A stretch of DNA of 64,000 bases from assembly GCF_000720135.1 (NCBI RefSeq), contig NZ_JOIU01000011.1, forward strand, positions 337,348-401,347. The letters are read 5' to 3'. The position numbers and the translations under genes were made by a program. The stretch is from Streptomyces sp. NRRL S-1022 (GTDB lineage: Bacteria > Actinomycetota > Actinomycetes > Streptomycetales > Streptomycetaceae). The number at the start of each line of letters is the position of its first letter. Positions within the stretch are counted from its first letter, which is position 1. Below, piece after piece: positions 7,701 through 17,206 of this stretch. The notes beneath the pieces were generated by a model that saw only the letters and a list, made by a program, of their open reading frames with translations, searched no databases and was not told where the DNA came from.

Positions 7701-10085
7701 TCAGCCGTCCCAGGTCCAGTCGGCGACCTCGGGCAGGTCCACGCCGTGCTCGCGGATCCACCCGTGGTGGCGCTGCCGGACGTCCTCCATCCGCTGGCGT
7801 ACGGCCGCCGCGCGGACCGCGAGACCGGGGACGCGGTCGATGACGTCCATGACGAGGCGGTAGCGGTCGAGGTCGTTGCGGACCACCATGTCGAACGGGG
7901 TGGTCGTGGTGCCGATCTCCTTGTACCCGCGTACGTGCAGGTTCGGGTGTCCGGTGCGGCGGTAGGCCAGGCGGTGGATGAGCCACGGGTAGCCGTGGTA
8001 GGCGAAGATCACCGGCTTGTCCGCGGTGAACAGACCGTCGTACTCGAAGTCGCTCATACCGTGCGGGTGCTCGTCGCCCGGCAGCAACCGGGCGATGTCG
8101 ACGACGTTGATCACGCGCACGGCCAGGTCGGGCAGGTGGCGGCGGAGCAACTGGGCGGCGGCGAGGACCTCCTGGGTGGGTACGTCGCCCGCGCAGGCGA
8201 GCACCACGTCCGGTTCCCGGGTGCCGTCCTCGGTGCCGGCCCACTCCCAGATGCCGGCGCCGCGCGCGCAGTGGACCTTCGCTTCCTCCATCGACAGCCA
8301 GTCGAAGCAGGGCTGCTTGCCGGCCACGACGACGTTGACGTAGTCCCGGCTGCGCAGGACGTGGTCGGCGACGGACAGGAGGGTGTTGGCGTCCGGCGGG
8401 AAGTACACCCGCACGGCTTCGGGACTCTTGTTGAGGATGTGGTCGACGAAGCCGGGGTCCTGGTGGGAGAAGCCGTTGTGGTCCTGGCGCCACACGTGCG
8501 AGGTCAGCAGGTAGTTGAGGGAGGCGATGGGGGCGCGCCAGGACAGCCGGCGGGTGGTGCGCAGCCATTTGATGTGCTGGTTGACCATGGAGTCGACGAT
8601 GTGGACGAACGCCTCGTAGCAGGAGAACAGCCCGTGCCGGCCGGTGAGCAGGTAGCCCTCCAGCCAGCCCTGGCAGGTGTGCTCGGAGAGGATCTCCATG
8701 ACCCGGCCGTGCGGGTCGAGGTGTTCGTCCACCGGCAGGGTCTCGGCCTGCCATGCCTTGCCGCTGGCCGCGTAGACGGCCTGCAGCCGGTTGGAGGCCG
8801 TCTCGTCGGGGCCGACGAGCCGGAAGTCGCGCCGGGTGGCGGTGGCGGCCATGACGTCCCGGAGCATGTCGCCGAGGACGCGGGTCGGTTCGTGCAGGGT
8901 GGCGCCGGGCTTGTCGACCTCGACGGCGTGCTTGTCCAGTGGCGGCAGCGGCAGTTGGCGCAGCAGGAGACCGCCGTTGGCGTGCGGCGTGGCGCCGAGC
9001 CGGTGGCTGCCCCGCGGGATGCACGCGAGCACGTCCGGGCGCGGGGCGCCGTGCTCGTCGAAGAGTTCCCCGGGCCGGTAGGAGCGCAGCCACTGCTCCA
9101 ACTGCCGCAGGTGCTCGGGGTTGTCCCGGACCGCGGCCAGAGGCACCTGGTGGGCCCGCCAGGTGCCCTCCACCGGCAGGCCGTCGACCTCCGCGGGACC
9201 GGTCCAGCCCTTCGGTGTGCGCAGTACGATCACCGGCCAGCGGGGCCGGTCCGTGACGTCGTCCTCGCGGGCCGCGCGCTGGATCGCCGCGATGCGGTCC
9301 AGCGCGCTGTCCATCGCGCCGGCCATCGCGCGGTGGACGGCCGAGGGGTCGTCACCGGTCACGTGGATCGGGTCGTGGCCGTAGCCGCGCAGCAGCTCGT
9401 CCAGTTCCGTCTCGGGGAGCCGGGCCAGCACGGTGGGGTTGGCGATCTTGTAGCCGTTCAGGTGCAGGATCGGCAGGACGGCGCCGTCGCGGACCGGGTC
9501 CAGGAACTTGTTCGAGTGCCAGGACGCGGCCAGCGGTCCCGTCTCCGCCTCGCCGTCACCGATCACACAGGCGACGACCAGGCCGGGGTTGTCGAAGGCG
9601 GCGCCGTAGGCGTGGGAGAGGGAGTAGCCGAGTTCGCCGCCCTCGTGGATCGAGCCCGGCGTCTCGGGGGCGACGTGGCTGGGCACCCCGCCGGGGTAGG
9701 AGAACTGCTTGAAGAGCCGGGCCATGCCGGCCGCGTCCCGAGTGACGTCCGGGTACGTCTCGGTGTACGAGCCCTCCAGCCAGGAGTTGGCGAGGACCGC
9801 GGGTCCGCCGTGGCCGGGGCCCCAGATGCACAGCGCGTCCAGGCCGCGGGCCTTGATGACGCGGTTGAGGTGGGTGTGCACCAGGTTGAGGCCCGGGGAG
9901 GTGCCCCAGTGCCCGAGCAGCCGCGGCTTGACGTGCTCGGGCCGCAGGGGTTCGGTCAGCAAGGGGTTGGCCGTGAGGTAGATCTGGCCGACGGCCAGAT
10001 AGTTCGCGGCGCGCCAGTGGGCGTCCAGTGACCTCAGCTCTTCCTCGTCCAGCCGAGCGGACGCCTGCTGCGTGTCGAGGGCCAT
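7701..10085 (-). CDS. xfp: Phosphoketolase (xylulose-5-P/fructose-6-P)
   Basis: 794-residue thiamine-diphosphate phosphoketolase, full length for the family. It splits xylulose 5-phosphate or fructose 6-phosphate with phosphate into acetyl phosphate and a shorter sugar phosphate. Seen motifs are the N-terminal [18 protein letters not shown], the ThDP/Mg block [11 protein letters not shown], the [10 protein letters not shown] block and the C-terminal VVAGKQP region. The open frame runs much further upstream, but ATG 10085 with GGAAGGA just before it starts at the family's MALDTQQ-like N-terminus. It lies directly beside a remnant of a GH15 glucosidase, which suggests it was once part of a larger carbohydrate-related locus. 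Confidence 0.95.
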   Translation of the reverse strand: MALDTQQASARLDEEELRSLDAHWRAANYLAVGQIYLTANPLLTEPLRPEHVKPRLLGHWGTSPGLNLVHTHLNRVIKARGLDALCIWGPGHGGPAVLANSWLEGSYTETYPDVTRDAAGMARLFKQFSYPGGVPSHVAPETPGSIHEGGELGYSLSHAYGAAFDNPGLVVACVIGDGEAETGPLAASWHSNKFLDPVRDGAVLPILHLNGYKIANPTVLARLPETELDELLRGYGHDPIHVTGDDPSAVHRAMAGAMDSALDRIAAIQRAAREDDVTDRPRWPVIVLRTPKGWTGPAEVDGLPVEGTWRAHQVPLAAVRDNPEHLRQLEQWLRSYRPGELFDEHGAPRPDVLACIPRGSHRLGATPHANGGLLLRQLPLPPLDKHAVEVDKPGATLHEPTRVLGDMLRDVMAATATRRDFRLVGPDETASNRLQAVYAASGKAWQAETLPVDEHLDPHGRVMEILSEHTCQGWLEGYLLTGRHGLFSCYEAFVHIVDSMVNQHIKWLRTTRRLSWRAPIASLNYLLTSHVWRQDHNGFSHQDPGFVDHILNKSPEAVRVYFPPDANTLLSVADHVLRSRDYVNVVVAGKQPCFDWLSMEEAKVHCARGAGIWEWAGTEDGTREPDVVLACAGDVPTQEVLAAAQLLRRHLPDLAVRVINVVDIARLLPGDEHPHGMSDFEYDGLFTADKPVIFAYHGYPWLIHRLAYRRTGHPNLHVRGYKEIGTTTTPFDMVVRNDLDRYRLVMDVIDRVPGLAVRAAAVRQRMEDVRQRHHGWIREHGVDLPEVADWTWDG

Positions 10086-10253
10086 CGAGATTCCTTCCCT
10101 GCCGGGGCAGCGTTCACCGTGCCGTGCGTGGCGGCCGCGGTACGGCCCACCTTCCACCGGGGCACCGGGTACCCGACAGGGCCGTTCGGGCCACCTGGCA
10201 GAGCGGGTCGTCCGAGCGAGTGCGGGGAGCGGCGCCACACGGCTTCCGCAGCG

Positions 10254-10409
10254 GTCTCTGCCGAAGCTCGCACCTGGACCGCCCATGTCGGCCTGTACGC
10301 GGAGGAGATCGGCCACACGGGCGAACAACTGGGCAACGCGCCCCAGGTGTTCACCCACCGTGCTCTCATCGGCGCCGCGTGCGACCACGACCGCGCCCCG
10401 GGCCGGCCA
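10254..10409 (+). pseudogene. Remnant of GH15 glucoamylase/trehalase C-terminus
   Basis: Translation of the plus strand at 10290-10400 gives [20 protein letters not shown] followed by [10 protein letters not shown], which matches the conserved C-terminal catalytic region of actinomycete GH15 glycosidases (GLYAEEI...GEQLGNFPQAFTHLALI). The preceding and following residues do not look like GH15, and no start or catalytic core is present, so this is a decayed fragment in the phosphoketolase-ferredoxin gap. The rest of that 418-base gap holds no other recognised gene. Confidence 0.65.
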
Positions 10410-10503
10410 GTCACCGGGGGCGTCCCCCGGGCGGTCACCGTGCGAGCGACCGGGTCTTTGCCCATGCTGGAGTGAGGGGGCTGTGACGGCGGAGGAAGTG
10501 GTG

Positions 10504-10716
10504 ATGATGCGGACCGTTGTCGACCTCACGCGCTGCCAGGGCTACGCACAGTGCGTGTTCCTCGCACCGGACATGTTCGAGCTGCACGGCGAGGAGGGAC
10601 TGCTGTACACCACGGCCGTGCCGGACGACCAGGTGGAACGCGTGCGCCAGGCCGCGGCGGCGTGTCCGGTGCAGGCGATCCTGCTCGGGGAAGAGGTGAG
10701 CATCGGTGTCCGCTGA
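10504..10716 (+). CDS. [3Fe-4S]-type ferredoxin of P450 system
   Basis: 70-residue ferredoxin. The cluster ligands fit the three-Cys pattern C11-x5-C17 and C54-P, typical of actinomycete P450-partner [3Fe-4S] ferredoxins; a fourth ligand is absent. It should pass single electrons from the FAD reductase encoded next to the P450 encoded third. The start ATG 10504 is set by GGAGGA at 10491-10496; in-frame GTG 10501 and ATG 10507 are alternatives. Its stop overlaps the reductase start by 11 bases, implying translational coupling. Confidence 0.92.
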   Translation: MMRTVVDLTRCQGYAQCVFLAPDMFELHGEEGLLYTTAVPDDQVERVRQAAAACPVQAILLGEEVSIGVR

Positions 10717-12061
10717 CCTGAAGGACGGCCGGATCGTCATCGTCGGCGCGTCGCTGGCGGGGCTGCGGGCGGCGGAGACGCTGCGCGAGGAGGGCTTCCA
10801 CGGTTCACTGACCGTGGTCGGGGACGAACCCTGCGCACCCTACGACCGGCCACCGTTGTCCAAGCAGGTGTTGCTCGGCCAGGCGACGGCGGACACCACC
10901 GAGCTGCCGATGCGCCGCGATCCGGACGCCGAGTGGCGGCTGGGCGTACGCGCCACCGGCGTCGATCTGCTGGAGAAACGAGTGCTGCTGGCCGACGGGG
11001 ACTCGCTTCCGTACGACCGGCTGCTGATCGCCACCGGCACCCGGGCGCGTCCGTGGCCCAACGCCGACGAGGCCGCTCTGGACGGGGTGTTCACCCTGCG
11101 GACCCGCGAGGACGGCGCAGGGCTGGCCGAGCGGCTGGCCGCCGGGCCGGAGCGGGTGCTGGTGATCGGCGGCGGCTTCACCGGCTCGGAGATCGCTTCC
11201 GCCTGCCGGGAGCTGGGGCTGCAGGTCACGGTCGCGGAACGCGGCCCCGCGCCTCTCGTGGGCGCTCTGGGCGGAACCCTGTCGAAGCTCGCGGCGGTCA
11301 TGCAGCGCAACCACGGCGTGGATCTGCGCACCGGAGTGACGGTCACCGCCCTGAACGGCAACGGCGCCTTCACCGGTGCGCAGCTGTCCGACGGTGGCCG
11401 CGTCGAGGCGGACGTGTGCGTCGTGGCACTGGGCGCCGTCCGCAACGTCGAGTGGCTGGCCGACTCCGGGCTGGCGGCGGGCCCGCGCGGGATCGCCTGC
11501 GACGCCGGATGCCGCGCGTTCAACATGTACGGAATCGTCACCGACGACGTCTTCGTCGCCGGCGACGTCTCCCGCTTCCCCCACCCGCTCTTCGGCTACC
11601 AGCTGCTCTCTCTGGAACACTGGGGCAACGCCGTCGAGCAGGCCGAGGTGGCGGCCCACAACATGGTCCATCCCGGGCCGCTGCGGCGCCCGCACCTGGC
11701 CGTCCCCGTGTTCTGGTCGACCCAGTTCGGCCTCAACATCAAGTCGGTGGGTGTGCCCACCTACTCCGACCACGTGGTCATCGCCCAGGGCTCGCTGGAG
11801 GCGCGCCGGCTCGCGATGGTGTACGGCTACAAGGGCCGGGTCACCGCCGCGGTCACCGTCGACATGGCCAAGTCGCTGGAGTACTACCGGCACCTGATCG
11901 AGACGGCTGCCCCGTTCCCACCGCCGCCCGGTGCGGCCGACCGGGCGATCGCGGCCGACGTCGCGATCCCGTCCGACGTACCGGACCCGTCGGTGCTGTC
12001 CCACGGCCCGACCGTCGCCCTCACCGGTTACCTTCCCGACCGCCGGCTGACCGTGGTGTAG
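10706..12061 (+). CDS. NAD(P)H ferredoxin reductase (FAD, Reductase_C)
   Basis: 451-residue FAD-dependent pyridine nucleotide reductase. The FAD Rossmann motif IVIVGASLAGLRAAETL lies at about residues 11-28, the NAD(P) motif VLVIGGGFTGSEIAS near 150-165, the ATGTR turn near 113, and the second FAD contact DDVFVAGDVS near 285; a Reductase_C domain ends the protein. It reduces the ferredoxin encoded just upstream, which feeds the downstream P450. The start is GTG 10706, inside the ferredoxin gene's end. The C-terminal extension after the Reductase_C domain is Pro/Ala-rich and of unknown use. Confidence 0.93.
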   Translation: MSADLKDGRIVIVGASLAGLRAAETLREEGFHGSLTVVGDEPCAPYDRPPLSKQVLLGQATADTTELPMRRDPDAEWRLGVRATGVDLLEKRVLLADGDSLPYDRLLIATGTRARPWPNADEAALDGVFTLRTREDGAGLAERLAAGPERVLVIGGGFTGSEIASACRELGLQVTVAERGPAPLVGALGGTLSKLAAVMQRNHGVDLRTGVTVTALNGNGAFTGAQLSDGGRVEADVCVVALGAVRNVEWLADSGLAAGPRGIACDAGCRAFNMYGIVTDDVFVAGDVSRFPHPLFGYQLLSLEHWGNAVEQAEVAAHNMVHPGPLRRPHLAVPVFWSTQFGLNIKSVGVPTYSDHVVIAQGSLEARRLAMVYGYKGRVTAAVTVDMAKSLEYYRHLIETAAPFPPPPGAADRAIAADVAIPSDVPDPSVLSHGPTVALTGYLPDRRLTVV

Positions 12062-12092
12062 ACCACGTACCGCCCGACTGCGAGGAGCCACC

Positions 12093-13277
12093 ATGGCCTC
12101 CGAGACCTTGCTGGCACGGATCACCGACTACGCCAGCCGTCCCAACCCGTACCCGCTGTACGCGGAGCTCCGCGAGGCCGGCCCCGTGGTCCAGCAGACT
12201 GACGGCAGCTACCTGATCGGCACCTACCACGAGATCGCCGCCCTGCTCCACGACCCGCGGATGAGTGTCGATCCCCGTACCGGCGGTGCCGAAGCGCGGC
12301 AGCTGCCGTTCCTGCGGCTCGACGATCCCGAACACCACCGGCAGCGCACCCTGGCCATGCGGCCCTTCGGCCCGCCCCACAGCCCACACCGCGTCGACGG
12401 CATGCGTGACGAGATCGACCAGATCACCAAGGAGCTGCTGGCCGCCTTCCAGGCGGGCGAGCGGATCGATCTCGTCGACGACTTCGCCTACCCGCTGCCC
12501 GTCACCGTCATCTGCCGGCTGCTCGGTGTGCCGCGCGAGGACGAACCGCGGTTCCGGGCCTGGTCCGACGCCCTCGTCGCCGCCGCCGACGTCCGGCCCG
12601 ACGCGGACATCACCGAGACGGACACGGCCGGGCGCCAAGCCCAGGCGGAGATGGGCGGATACCTGCTGAGCCTCGCCGAAGAGCGCCGCGGCAACCCGAG
12701 CGACGACATGCTCTCCGCGTTCGTCAACGAGCCGGATCCTGGCCTGCGGCTCACCGACCAGGAACTCGCGGAGACGGCCGTGCTCCTGCTCATCGCGGGT
12801 CACGAGACCACGGTCAACCTGATCACCAACGGGGTGCTCACGCTCCTGCGCCAGCCCGAACATCTGGACCACCTGCGCCGCGAACCCGATGTGCTGCCCA
12901 GAGCGGTGGAGGAACTGCTCCGCTACGAACCCCCGGTCCACATGCGCGAACGCATCCCCCACACCGACATGGACATCGCCGGCACCCCCGTCCCCCGAGG
13001 AGCGTCCGTCATCCTGGCGCTGGCGTCCGGCAACCGCGACCCCAAGCGGTTCCACGATCCCGACCGGTTCGACCCCACCCGCCCCGACAACCAGCACCTC
13101 GGCTTCGGCAGTGGCATCCATCTCTGCTACGGCGGCCCCCTCGCCCGCCTGGAGGCACAGGCCGCACTCGGTGCGCTGCTCCCGTACCTCGGTACGGCAC
13201 GCCTGGTCGAGGACCCGCCCCCGTACCGGCAGAACGCCATGCTCCGGGGCCCCCGTCACCTCCCGATCCAGCTGTGA
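12093..13277 (+). CDS. Cytochrome P450
   Basis: 394-residue class I bacterial P450. The heme-binding block FGSGIHLCYGGPLA puts the thiolate ligand at Cys345. The I-helix oxygen-activation motif AGHETT lies near residue 236, and the K-helix EELLR (ExxR) near 273. Length is normal. It is third in a ferredoxin-reductase-P450 operon, so the full electron chain is encoded together. The substrate cannot be inferred; no biosynthetic genes are adjacent, so xenobiotic or primary metabolite hydroxylation is as likely as a tailoring role. A strong hairpin terminator at 13323-13367 follows it. Confidence 0.95.
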   Translation: MASETLLARITDYASRPNPYPLYAELREAGPVVQQTDGSYLIGTYHEIAALLHDPRMSVDPRTGGAEARQLPFLRLDDPEHHRQRTLAMRPFGPPHSPHRVDGMRDEIDQITKELLAAFQAGERIDLVDDFAYPLPVTVICRLLGVPREDEPRFRAWSDALVAAADVRPDADITETDTAGRQAQAEMGGYLLSLAEERRGNPSDDMLSAFVNEPDPGLRLTDQELAETAVLLLIAGHETTVNLITNGVLTLLRQPEHLDHLRREPDVLPRAVEELLRYEPPVHMRERIPHTDMDIAGTPVPRGASVILALASGNRDPKRFHDPDRFDPTRPDNQHLGFGSGIHLCYGGPLARLEAQAALGALLPYLGTARLVEDPPPYRQNAMLRGPRHLPIQL

Positions 13278-13322
13278 GGTCCGGCCCGGTCACGCGCCTT
13301 GCTAGACTGTGGGCAGCAAGCG

Positions 13323-13367
13323 AGCCTCCTCGGCGCGGATTCCGATCCGCCCTGGGGAGGCTTTTTT
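13323..13367 (+). terminator. Rho-independent terminator after P450 operon
   Basis: An 18-bp stem: AGCCTCC (13323-13329) pairs with GGAGGCT (13356-13362) and GCGGAT (13335-13340) with ATCCGC (13345-13350), around a TCCG loop and with partial pairing in between. A run of six T (13362-13367) follows. It lies 45 bases after the P450 stop and 65 bases before the aldo/keto reductase start, and has a -10-like TAGACT at 13303-13308 just upstream, so it could also end a very short leader RNA. Confidence 0.85.
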
Positions 13368-13432
13368 CATGTCCGAGGCCCCGAGGCCCCCCCGGTGCCT
13401 TGTCCCCCAGCCCTCAGGAGGAGAGCCCTGCC

Positions 13433-14377
13433 ATGAGCTCACAGCAGACCACAGCAGCAGCAGCCGGAACGTGGCAACTGGGTGATCTGATGGTCAACCG
13501 CGTCGGGTTCGGCGCGATGCGCCTGACGGGTACCGCGCCCTTCGGCCGTGGCGTGCCGCGTGACCGCGAGCAGTCGGTCGGCGTGCTCCGGCGGGCGGTC
13601 GAACTCGGCGTGAACCACATCGACACCGCCTCGTACTACTTCTCGGCGACGTGCTCCGCCAACGAGCTGATCAACCGGGCGCTGGCGCCCTACCCGGAGG
13701 ACCTGGTCATCGCCACCAAGGTGTGGCCGGGCCGGGATCCTTCGGGCGCGTGGTGGTGGGCCGCTCCGGACCAGTTGCGCGGACAGGTCGAGGAAAACCT
13801 CCGCCAACTCGGCCGCGAGCACCTGGACGTGGTGAACCTGCGCGTGCCACCGAGCCGACAGGACGGATCGATCAGCGAGCACTTCGGTGCCTTGGCCGAG
13901 CTGCGCGACGCCGGGCTGATCCGCCACCTCGGCATCTCCAACGTGACGTCCGGGCAGCTGACCGAGGCCCTCGCCATCGCACCGGTCGTCTGCGTGCAGA
14001 ACTCGTACGGGATCGGCGCGGCGAGCGAGGACCGGGCGCTCCTCCGGCTCTGCGGTGAACTCGGCCTCGCTCACGTCCCGTTCTTCGCCATCGCAGGTCC
14101 CGGCCGCGAGGCCGGTCCGGCTCCCGGCGACAGCGCGGAGGTGTGCGCCGTCGCCCGCGCGCACGGCGTGTCCCCCGCCCAGGTGCGGCTGGCCTGGACC
14201 TTGCAGCAAGGACCGCACGTGCTGGCGATTCCGGGGACCGGCGACCCGGACCACCTCGAACAGAATGTGGCCGCCGGGGCGTTGCGGCTCACGGAGGAGG
14301 AGCTGGCACGCCTCACCTCGCTGCGACCGGCCGCCGCACGGCGGTCCGTGGAACCCCGGAACGAGGTTCCGACCTGA
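13433..14377 (+). CDS. Aldo/keto reductase
   Basis: 314-residue NADPH-dependent aldo/keto reductase, TIM-barrel fold. Seen are the opening NRVGFGAMRL, the catalytic Asp and Tyr in HIDTASYYFSATCSANE, the Lys in VIATKVWPG and the NADP-binding end LAIPGTGDPDHLEQN. The His of the usual D-Y-K-H tetrad (DLYxLHxPD) appears as Arg in VVNLRVPPS, as in some actinomycete subgroups. ATG 13433 is chosen for the AGGAGGAGAG ribosome binding site; the frame is open upstream through the terminator. It converges with the next reductase: the two stops are one base apart. Confidence 0.9.
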   Translation: MSSQQTTAAAAGTWQLGDLMVNRVGFGAMRLTGTAPFGRGVPRDREQSVGVLRRAVELGVNHIDTASYYFSATCSANELINRALAPYPEDLVIATKVWPGRDPSGAWWWAAPDQLRGQVEENLRQLGREHLDVVNLRVPPSRQDGSISEHFGALAELRDAGLIRHLGISNVTSGQLTEALAIAPVVCVQNSYGIGAASEDRALLRLCGELGLAHVPFFAIAGPGREAGPAPGDSAEVCAVARAHGVSPAQVRLAWTLQQGPHVLAIPGTGDPDHLEQNVAAGALRLTEEELARLTSLRPAAARRSVEPRNEVPT

Positions 14378-14378
14378 T

Positions 14379-15263
14379 TCAGCGCGGCAGTTGCTGGTCG
14401 AGCTGTGTCAGCTCCGCCTCGCTCAGTTCCAGTCGCGCGGCTCGGGCCGAGTCGGTGATGGAGGCGGGACGGCTTGCTCCCGGCACGGGGATGACCGCTG
14501 GGGAGCGGGTGAGCAGCCAGGCCAAGGCGACCTGTTGTGGGCTGACCCCGCGCTCGGCTGCGATGCGGTGGTAGGCGGTGCCCGCCGAGGCCGGGCCGGA
14601 GGGGCCGTCGAGGGAACTGCGCGAGAGGCCACCCAGGGGGCTCCAGGGCAGGAAGGCCAGGCCGAGTTCGGTACTCAGGTGCAGCTGGGGTTCGCTGTCC
14701 CGGACGGCGGGTGAGTACTGGTTCTGTACGGAGACGAGTCCGTCGCCCAGGATCGAGTGCGCCTCGTGGATCTGGGTGACGGTGACGTTGGAGATGCCGG
14801 CGGCGCGGATCGTGCCGGCGTCGAGGAGTTCGCGCAGGGCGCCGACGGACTCCGACCAGGGCACGGTGGGGTCCGGCTTGTGCAGTTGGTACAGGCCGAT
14901 CGCGTCGACGCCCAGCCGCTTGGCGGAGGCTTCGGCGGCGCGCTTGAGGTGTTCCGGTGTGCCGGTGACGGTCCAGCTGCCGTCGCCGGGCCTGCCGCGG
15001 CCGCCCTTGGTGGCGATCAGCACACCGGAGGTGTCGCCGCCGTACCGGGCCAGCGCGCGGGCGATCAGCAGCTCGTTGTGGCCTGCCTCGCCGGCGTGCC
15101 AGTGGTAGCTGTCGGCGGTGTCGATGAGCGTGACGCCGGCGTCGAGGGCGGCGTGGAGGGTGGCGATGGCGCGCCCCTCGTCCGGCCGGTGCTCGATGGA
15201 CAGTGGCATGGCGCCCAGACCGATGGCGCTGACGGTCGTGTCTCCGACGGTGCGGTGCTGCAT
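14379..15263 (-). CDS. Aldo/keto reductase
   Basis: 294-residue aldo/keto reductase with a complete tetrad pattern: Asp and Tyr in LIDTADSYHWHAGEAGHNE, Lys in LIATKGGRG and His replaced by Gln-Leu-His in IGLYQLHKPD. The C-terminal VIPVPGASRPASI segment binds NADP. It lies 14 bases downstream of the epimerase-type gene start-to-stop on the same strand (15278-16219), so the two are probably one operon facing away from the LysR gene at 16290. The substrate is unknown. It is only distantly similar to the convergent reductase at 13433-14377, so this is not a recent duplication. Confidence 0.92.
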   Translation of the reverse strand: MQHRTVGDTTVSAIGLGAMPLSIEHRPDEGRAIATLHAALDAGVTLIDTADSYHWHAGEAGHNELLIARALARYGGDTSGVLIATKGGRGRPGDGSWTVTGTPEHLKRAAEASAKRLGVDAIGLYQLHKPDPTVPWSESVGALRELLDAGTIRAAGISNVTVTQIHEAHSILGDGLVSVQNQYSPAVRDSEPQLHLSTELGLAFLPWSPLGGLSRSSLDGPSGPASAGTAYHRIAAERGVSPQQVALAWLLTRSPAVIPVPGASRPASITDSARAARLELSEAELTQLDQQLPR

Positions 15264-15277
15264 GGGGGTCGTGTTCC

Positions 15278-16219
15278 TTACTGAGCCGGGGTGGTGGATG
15301 CGGTGAGGGCTTCGGCGACGGCGCCGGGCAGCCAGTCCTCGACGCGGGAGAACGTGAAACCCAGTTCTTTCGCACGGGTGTTGTTCATGGCGTAGTGGCG
15401 GTCGAAGGAGAACGGCGATGCCGGCTCACCCGCGCTGACCACTCGGTAGGCGGGCGTACGGCCGGCTTGTGCGGCGACGATCGTGGCGAGGTCGCGTACG
15501 TCGAGCAGGCCGTCGGAGCAGGCGTTGACCGGGCCGCCGAATTCGGTCCCGGTGGATGCCCACAGGAGTAGACCGGCCAGTTCCGCCCAGTGGATGAACA
15601 CCGTGGGCAGGGCCTCCGCGTGCACGGCGATCTGTTCTCCCCTGCGGATGCGCTCGGTGTAGTGCGCCAGTCGGCCGGTGAACTCCCGCGTGCCGCCGCC
15701 GAGCACGTGCGCGCTGCGTACCGAGGCGAACGTGAAGCCACCGGCCTGGGTGAAGACGGCCTCGGCCTGGCGTTTGCCCTCGGCGTAGTGCGCCTCCAGG
15801 TATGCCTCGTCGTGCCACGGCAGGTCCGTCGCCACCGACCAGGAGGCCGGGTCCACGTTCTCCTCCGGTACCGGGGTGCTGGCCGGCACGGCCGGGAGCG
15901 CGGCGGTCGCCGGGTCGTAGACCTCGATCGTGGAGGTCATGACGTAGCGCCTGGTGCGGCCGGCGAAGGCGCGTGCGGCGATCGCGGCCTGCACGGGTGT
16001 GTAGCAGATCTGGTCGACCACCGTGTCGAAGGTGCGGGAGCCGAGCGCGGCGACGAGAGATGCCTCGTCGTCGCGGTCGGCGACCAGGTGCTCGACACCG
16101 GCGGGCGGCCGGGTGGAGCCGCGGTTGAGGACGGTGACCTGGTGGCCGGCGGCGTGCAGGCGTTCGACGAGGAGCTTTCCGAAGTACCGGCTTCCGCCGA
16201 TGACGCAGATCCTTTGCAT
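15278..16219 (-). CDS. NAD-dependent epimerase/dehydratase-like SDR
   Basis: 313-residue extended SDR. The nucleotide-binding motif ICVIGGSRYFGKLLVERL is at residues 4-21 and the VTVLNRGSTRP segment follows; this resembles the atypical SDR group that includes CSP41-like proteins. The canonical YxxxK is represented by HYAEGKRQAE near residue 145. It is transcribed away from the LysR gene at 16290 and its stop is 14 bases from the aldo/keto reductase start, so this is a likely LysR-controlled two-gene reductase operon. Confidence 0.85.
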   Translation of the reverse strand: MQRICVIGGSRYFGKLLVERLHAAGHQVTVLNRGSTRPPAGVEHLVADRDDEASLVAALGSRTFDTVVDQICYTPVQAAIAARAFAGRTRRYVMTSTIEVYDPATAALPAVPASTPVPEENVDPASWSVATDLPWHDEAYLEAHYAEGKRQAEAVFTQAGGFTFASVRSAHVLGGGTREFTGRLAHYTERIRRGEQIAVHAEALPTVFIHWAELAGLLLWASTGTEFGGPVNACSDGLLDVRDLATIVAAQAGRTPAYRVVSAGEPASPFSFDRHYAMNNTRAKELGFTFSRVEDWLPGAVAEALTASTTPAQ

Positions 16220-16289
16220 GCCTCCACCCTGGAGGCCTACTGTCTTCAGCAGAAGTGGCGGCTTACTGGAAGCGCGTTAAGGAAAACTG

Positions 16290-17192
16290 TTGATCGATGT
16301 GCAGCGGCTTCGCGTCCTGCGGGCGGTGGCGGACCACGGCAGCTTCAGCAAGGCGGCTACGGCTCTCCACCTCACCCCCTCCGCCGTCTCCCAGCACATA
16401 GCGGTGCTGGAACGCAGCCTGGGGGCCCAGGTCGTGGCGCGCAGCACGCGCGGGGTCGCCCTCACTCCGGCCGGCCAGATCATGGTCGGAGCCGCCGAGT
16501 CCGTCGCGGCGGAGCTGGCACAGGCGAAACAGCAGGTCGAGCAGCTCAGTACGGGCCGTGCACAGCTCACCGTCGCCACCTTCAGCAGCGGTGGGCGGCA
16601 CCTGCTGCCCGGCGCGATCCCGCGGTTCATGGCGGCCCGTCCCGGCACCCTGCTCCACGTCAGGGAGGGCGAACCCGAGCACACTCTGCCCCTGGTCCGC
16701 CAGGGCGCCGTCGACCTCGCTCTCGCCTACCACTTCGACGGCCCGCTGCCCTTGGGACCTGGCCCGAGCTCCGGCCTGCAGTGGGTCTCCCTCCAGGAGG
16801 ATCCTTTGCACGTCGTCCTGCCGGAGGGGCATCGGCTCGCCGGCCGGGAGTCGCTCGACCTCGCCGAACTGGCAGCCGAGCCCTGGGTACTCGGATGCCT
16901 CAAGACCGAGGCGTACCTGCGCCGCTACGCCGAGCGCATGGGCTTCGAACCGGAAGTGCGCGGCACCACCACCGACTACTTTTTCGCGCGCTCACTCGTC
17001 GCCGCGGGTGTGGGCATCTCGCTCATCCCTTCCATCACGCTCGTCCCGGCGGTACCGGGGGTGCACACCGTCCCGGTCGAGCCGCCGACTCCGAGCCGGC
17101 ACATAGGCGTTGCCACGATCCGCCGGCGCGGCGACCAGCCACTCGTCGCGATGTTCGTCCAGGCCCTTCGCGAGCAGGCGCTGCACCACTGA
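16290..17192 (+). CDS. LysR family transcriptional regulator
   Basis: 300-residue LysR-type regulator. The winged HTH occupies residues 1-60 (VQRLRVLRAVADHGSFSKAA, TALHLTPSAVSQHIAVLER), followed by the two-lobed effector domain with VATFSSGGRHLLPGAI and a C-terminal VAAGVGISLIP block. The start is TTG at 16290, with AAGGA nine bases before; no ATG or GTG gives the family's N-terminus. It is divergent from the epimerase/aldo-keto reductase pair and probably controls it from the 70-base gap. Its stop lies 14 bases from the stop of the convergent membrane-protein gene. Confidence 0.92.
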   Translation: MIDVQRLRVLRAVADHGSFSKAATALHLTPSAVSQHIAVLERSLGAQVVARSTRGVALTPAGQIMVGAAESVAAELAQAKQQVEQLSTGRAQLTVATFSSGGRHLLPGAIPRFMAARPGTLLHVREGEPEHTLPLVRQGAVDLALAYHFDGPLPLGPGPSSGLQWVSLQEDPLHVVLPEGHRLAGRESLDLAELAAEPWVLGCLKTEAYLRRYAERMGFEPEVRGTTTDYFFARSLVAAGVGISLIPSITLVPAVPGVHTVPVEPPTPSRHIGVATIRRRGDQPLVAMFVQALREQALHH

Positions 17193-17206
17193 CGAGCCGC
17201 TCGCCG

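Noticed and set aside
4492..9093. Very long open frame on the minus strand opposite the MMPL and phosphoketolase genes
   Set aside because: It is an antisense shadow caused by high GC codon bias; its protein is low-complexity and the two real genes it covers are well-supported families.
12021..13259. Open frame opposite the P450 gene
   Set aside because: Antisense of a clear P450 with all motifs; no ribosome binding site and no domain.
13433..15263. The two convergent aldo/keto reductases as a recent duplication
   Set aside because: Their sequences differ across the barrel and in the catalytic region (NLRVPPS versus LYQLHKPD), so they are distant members of one superfamily.
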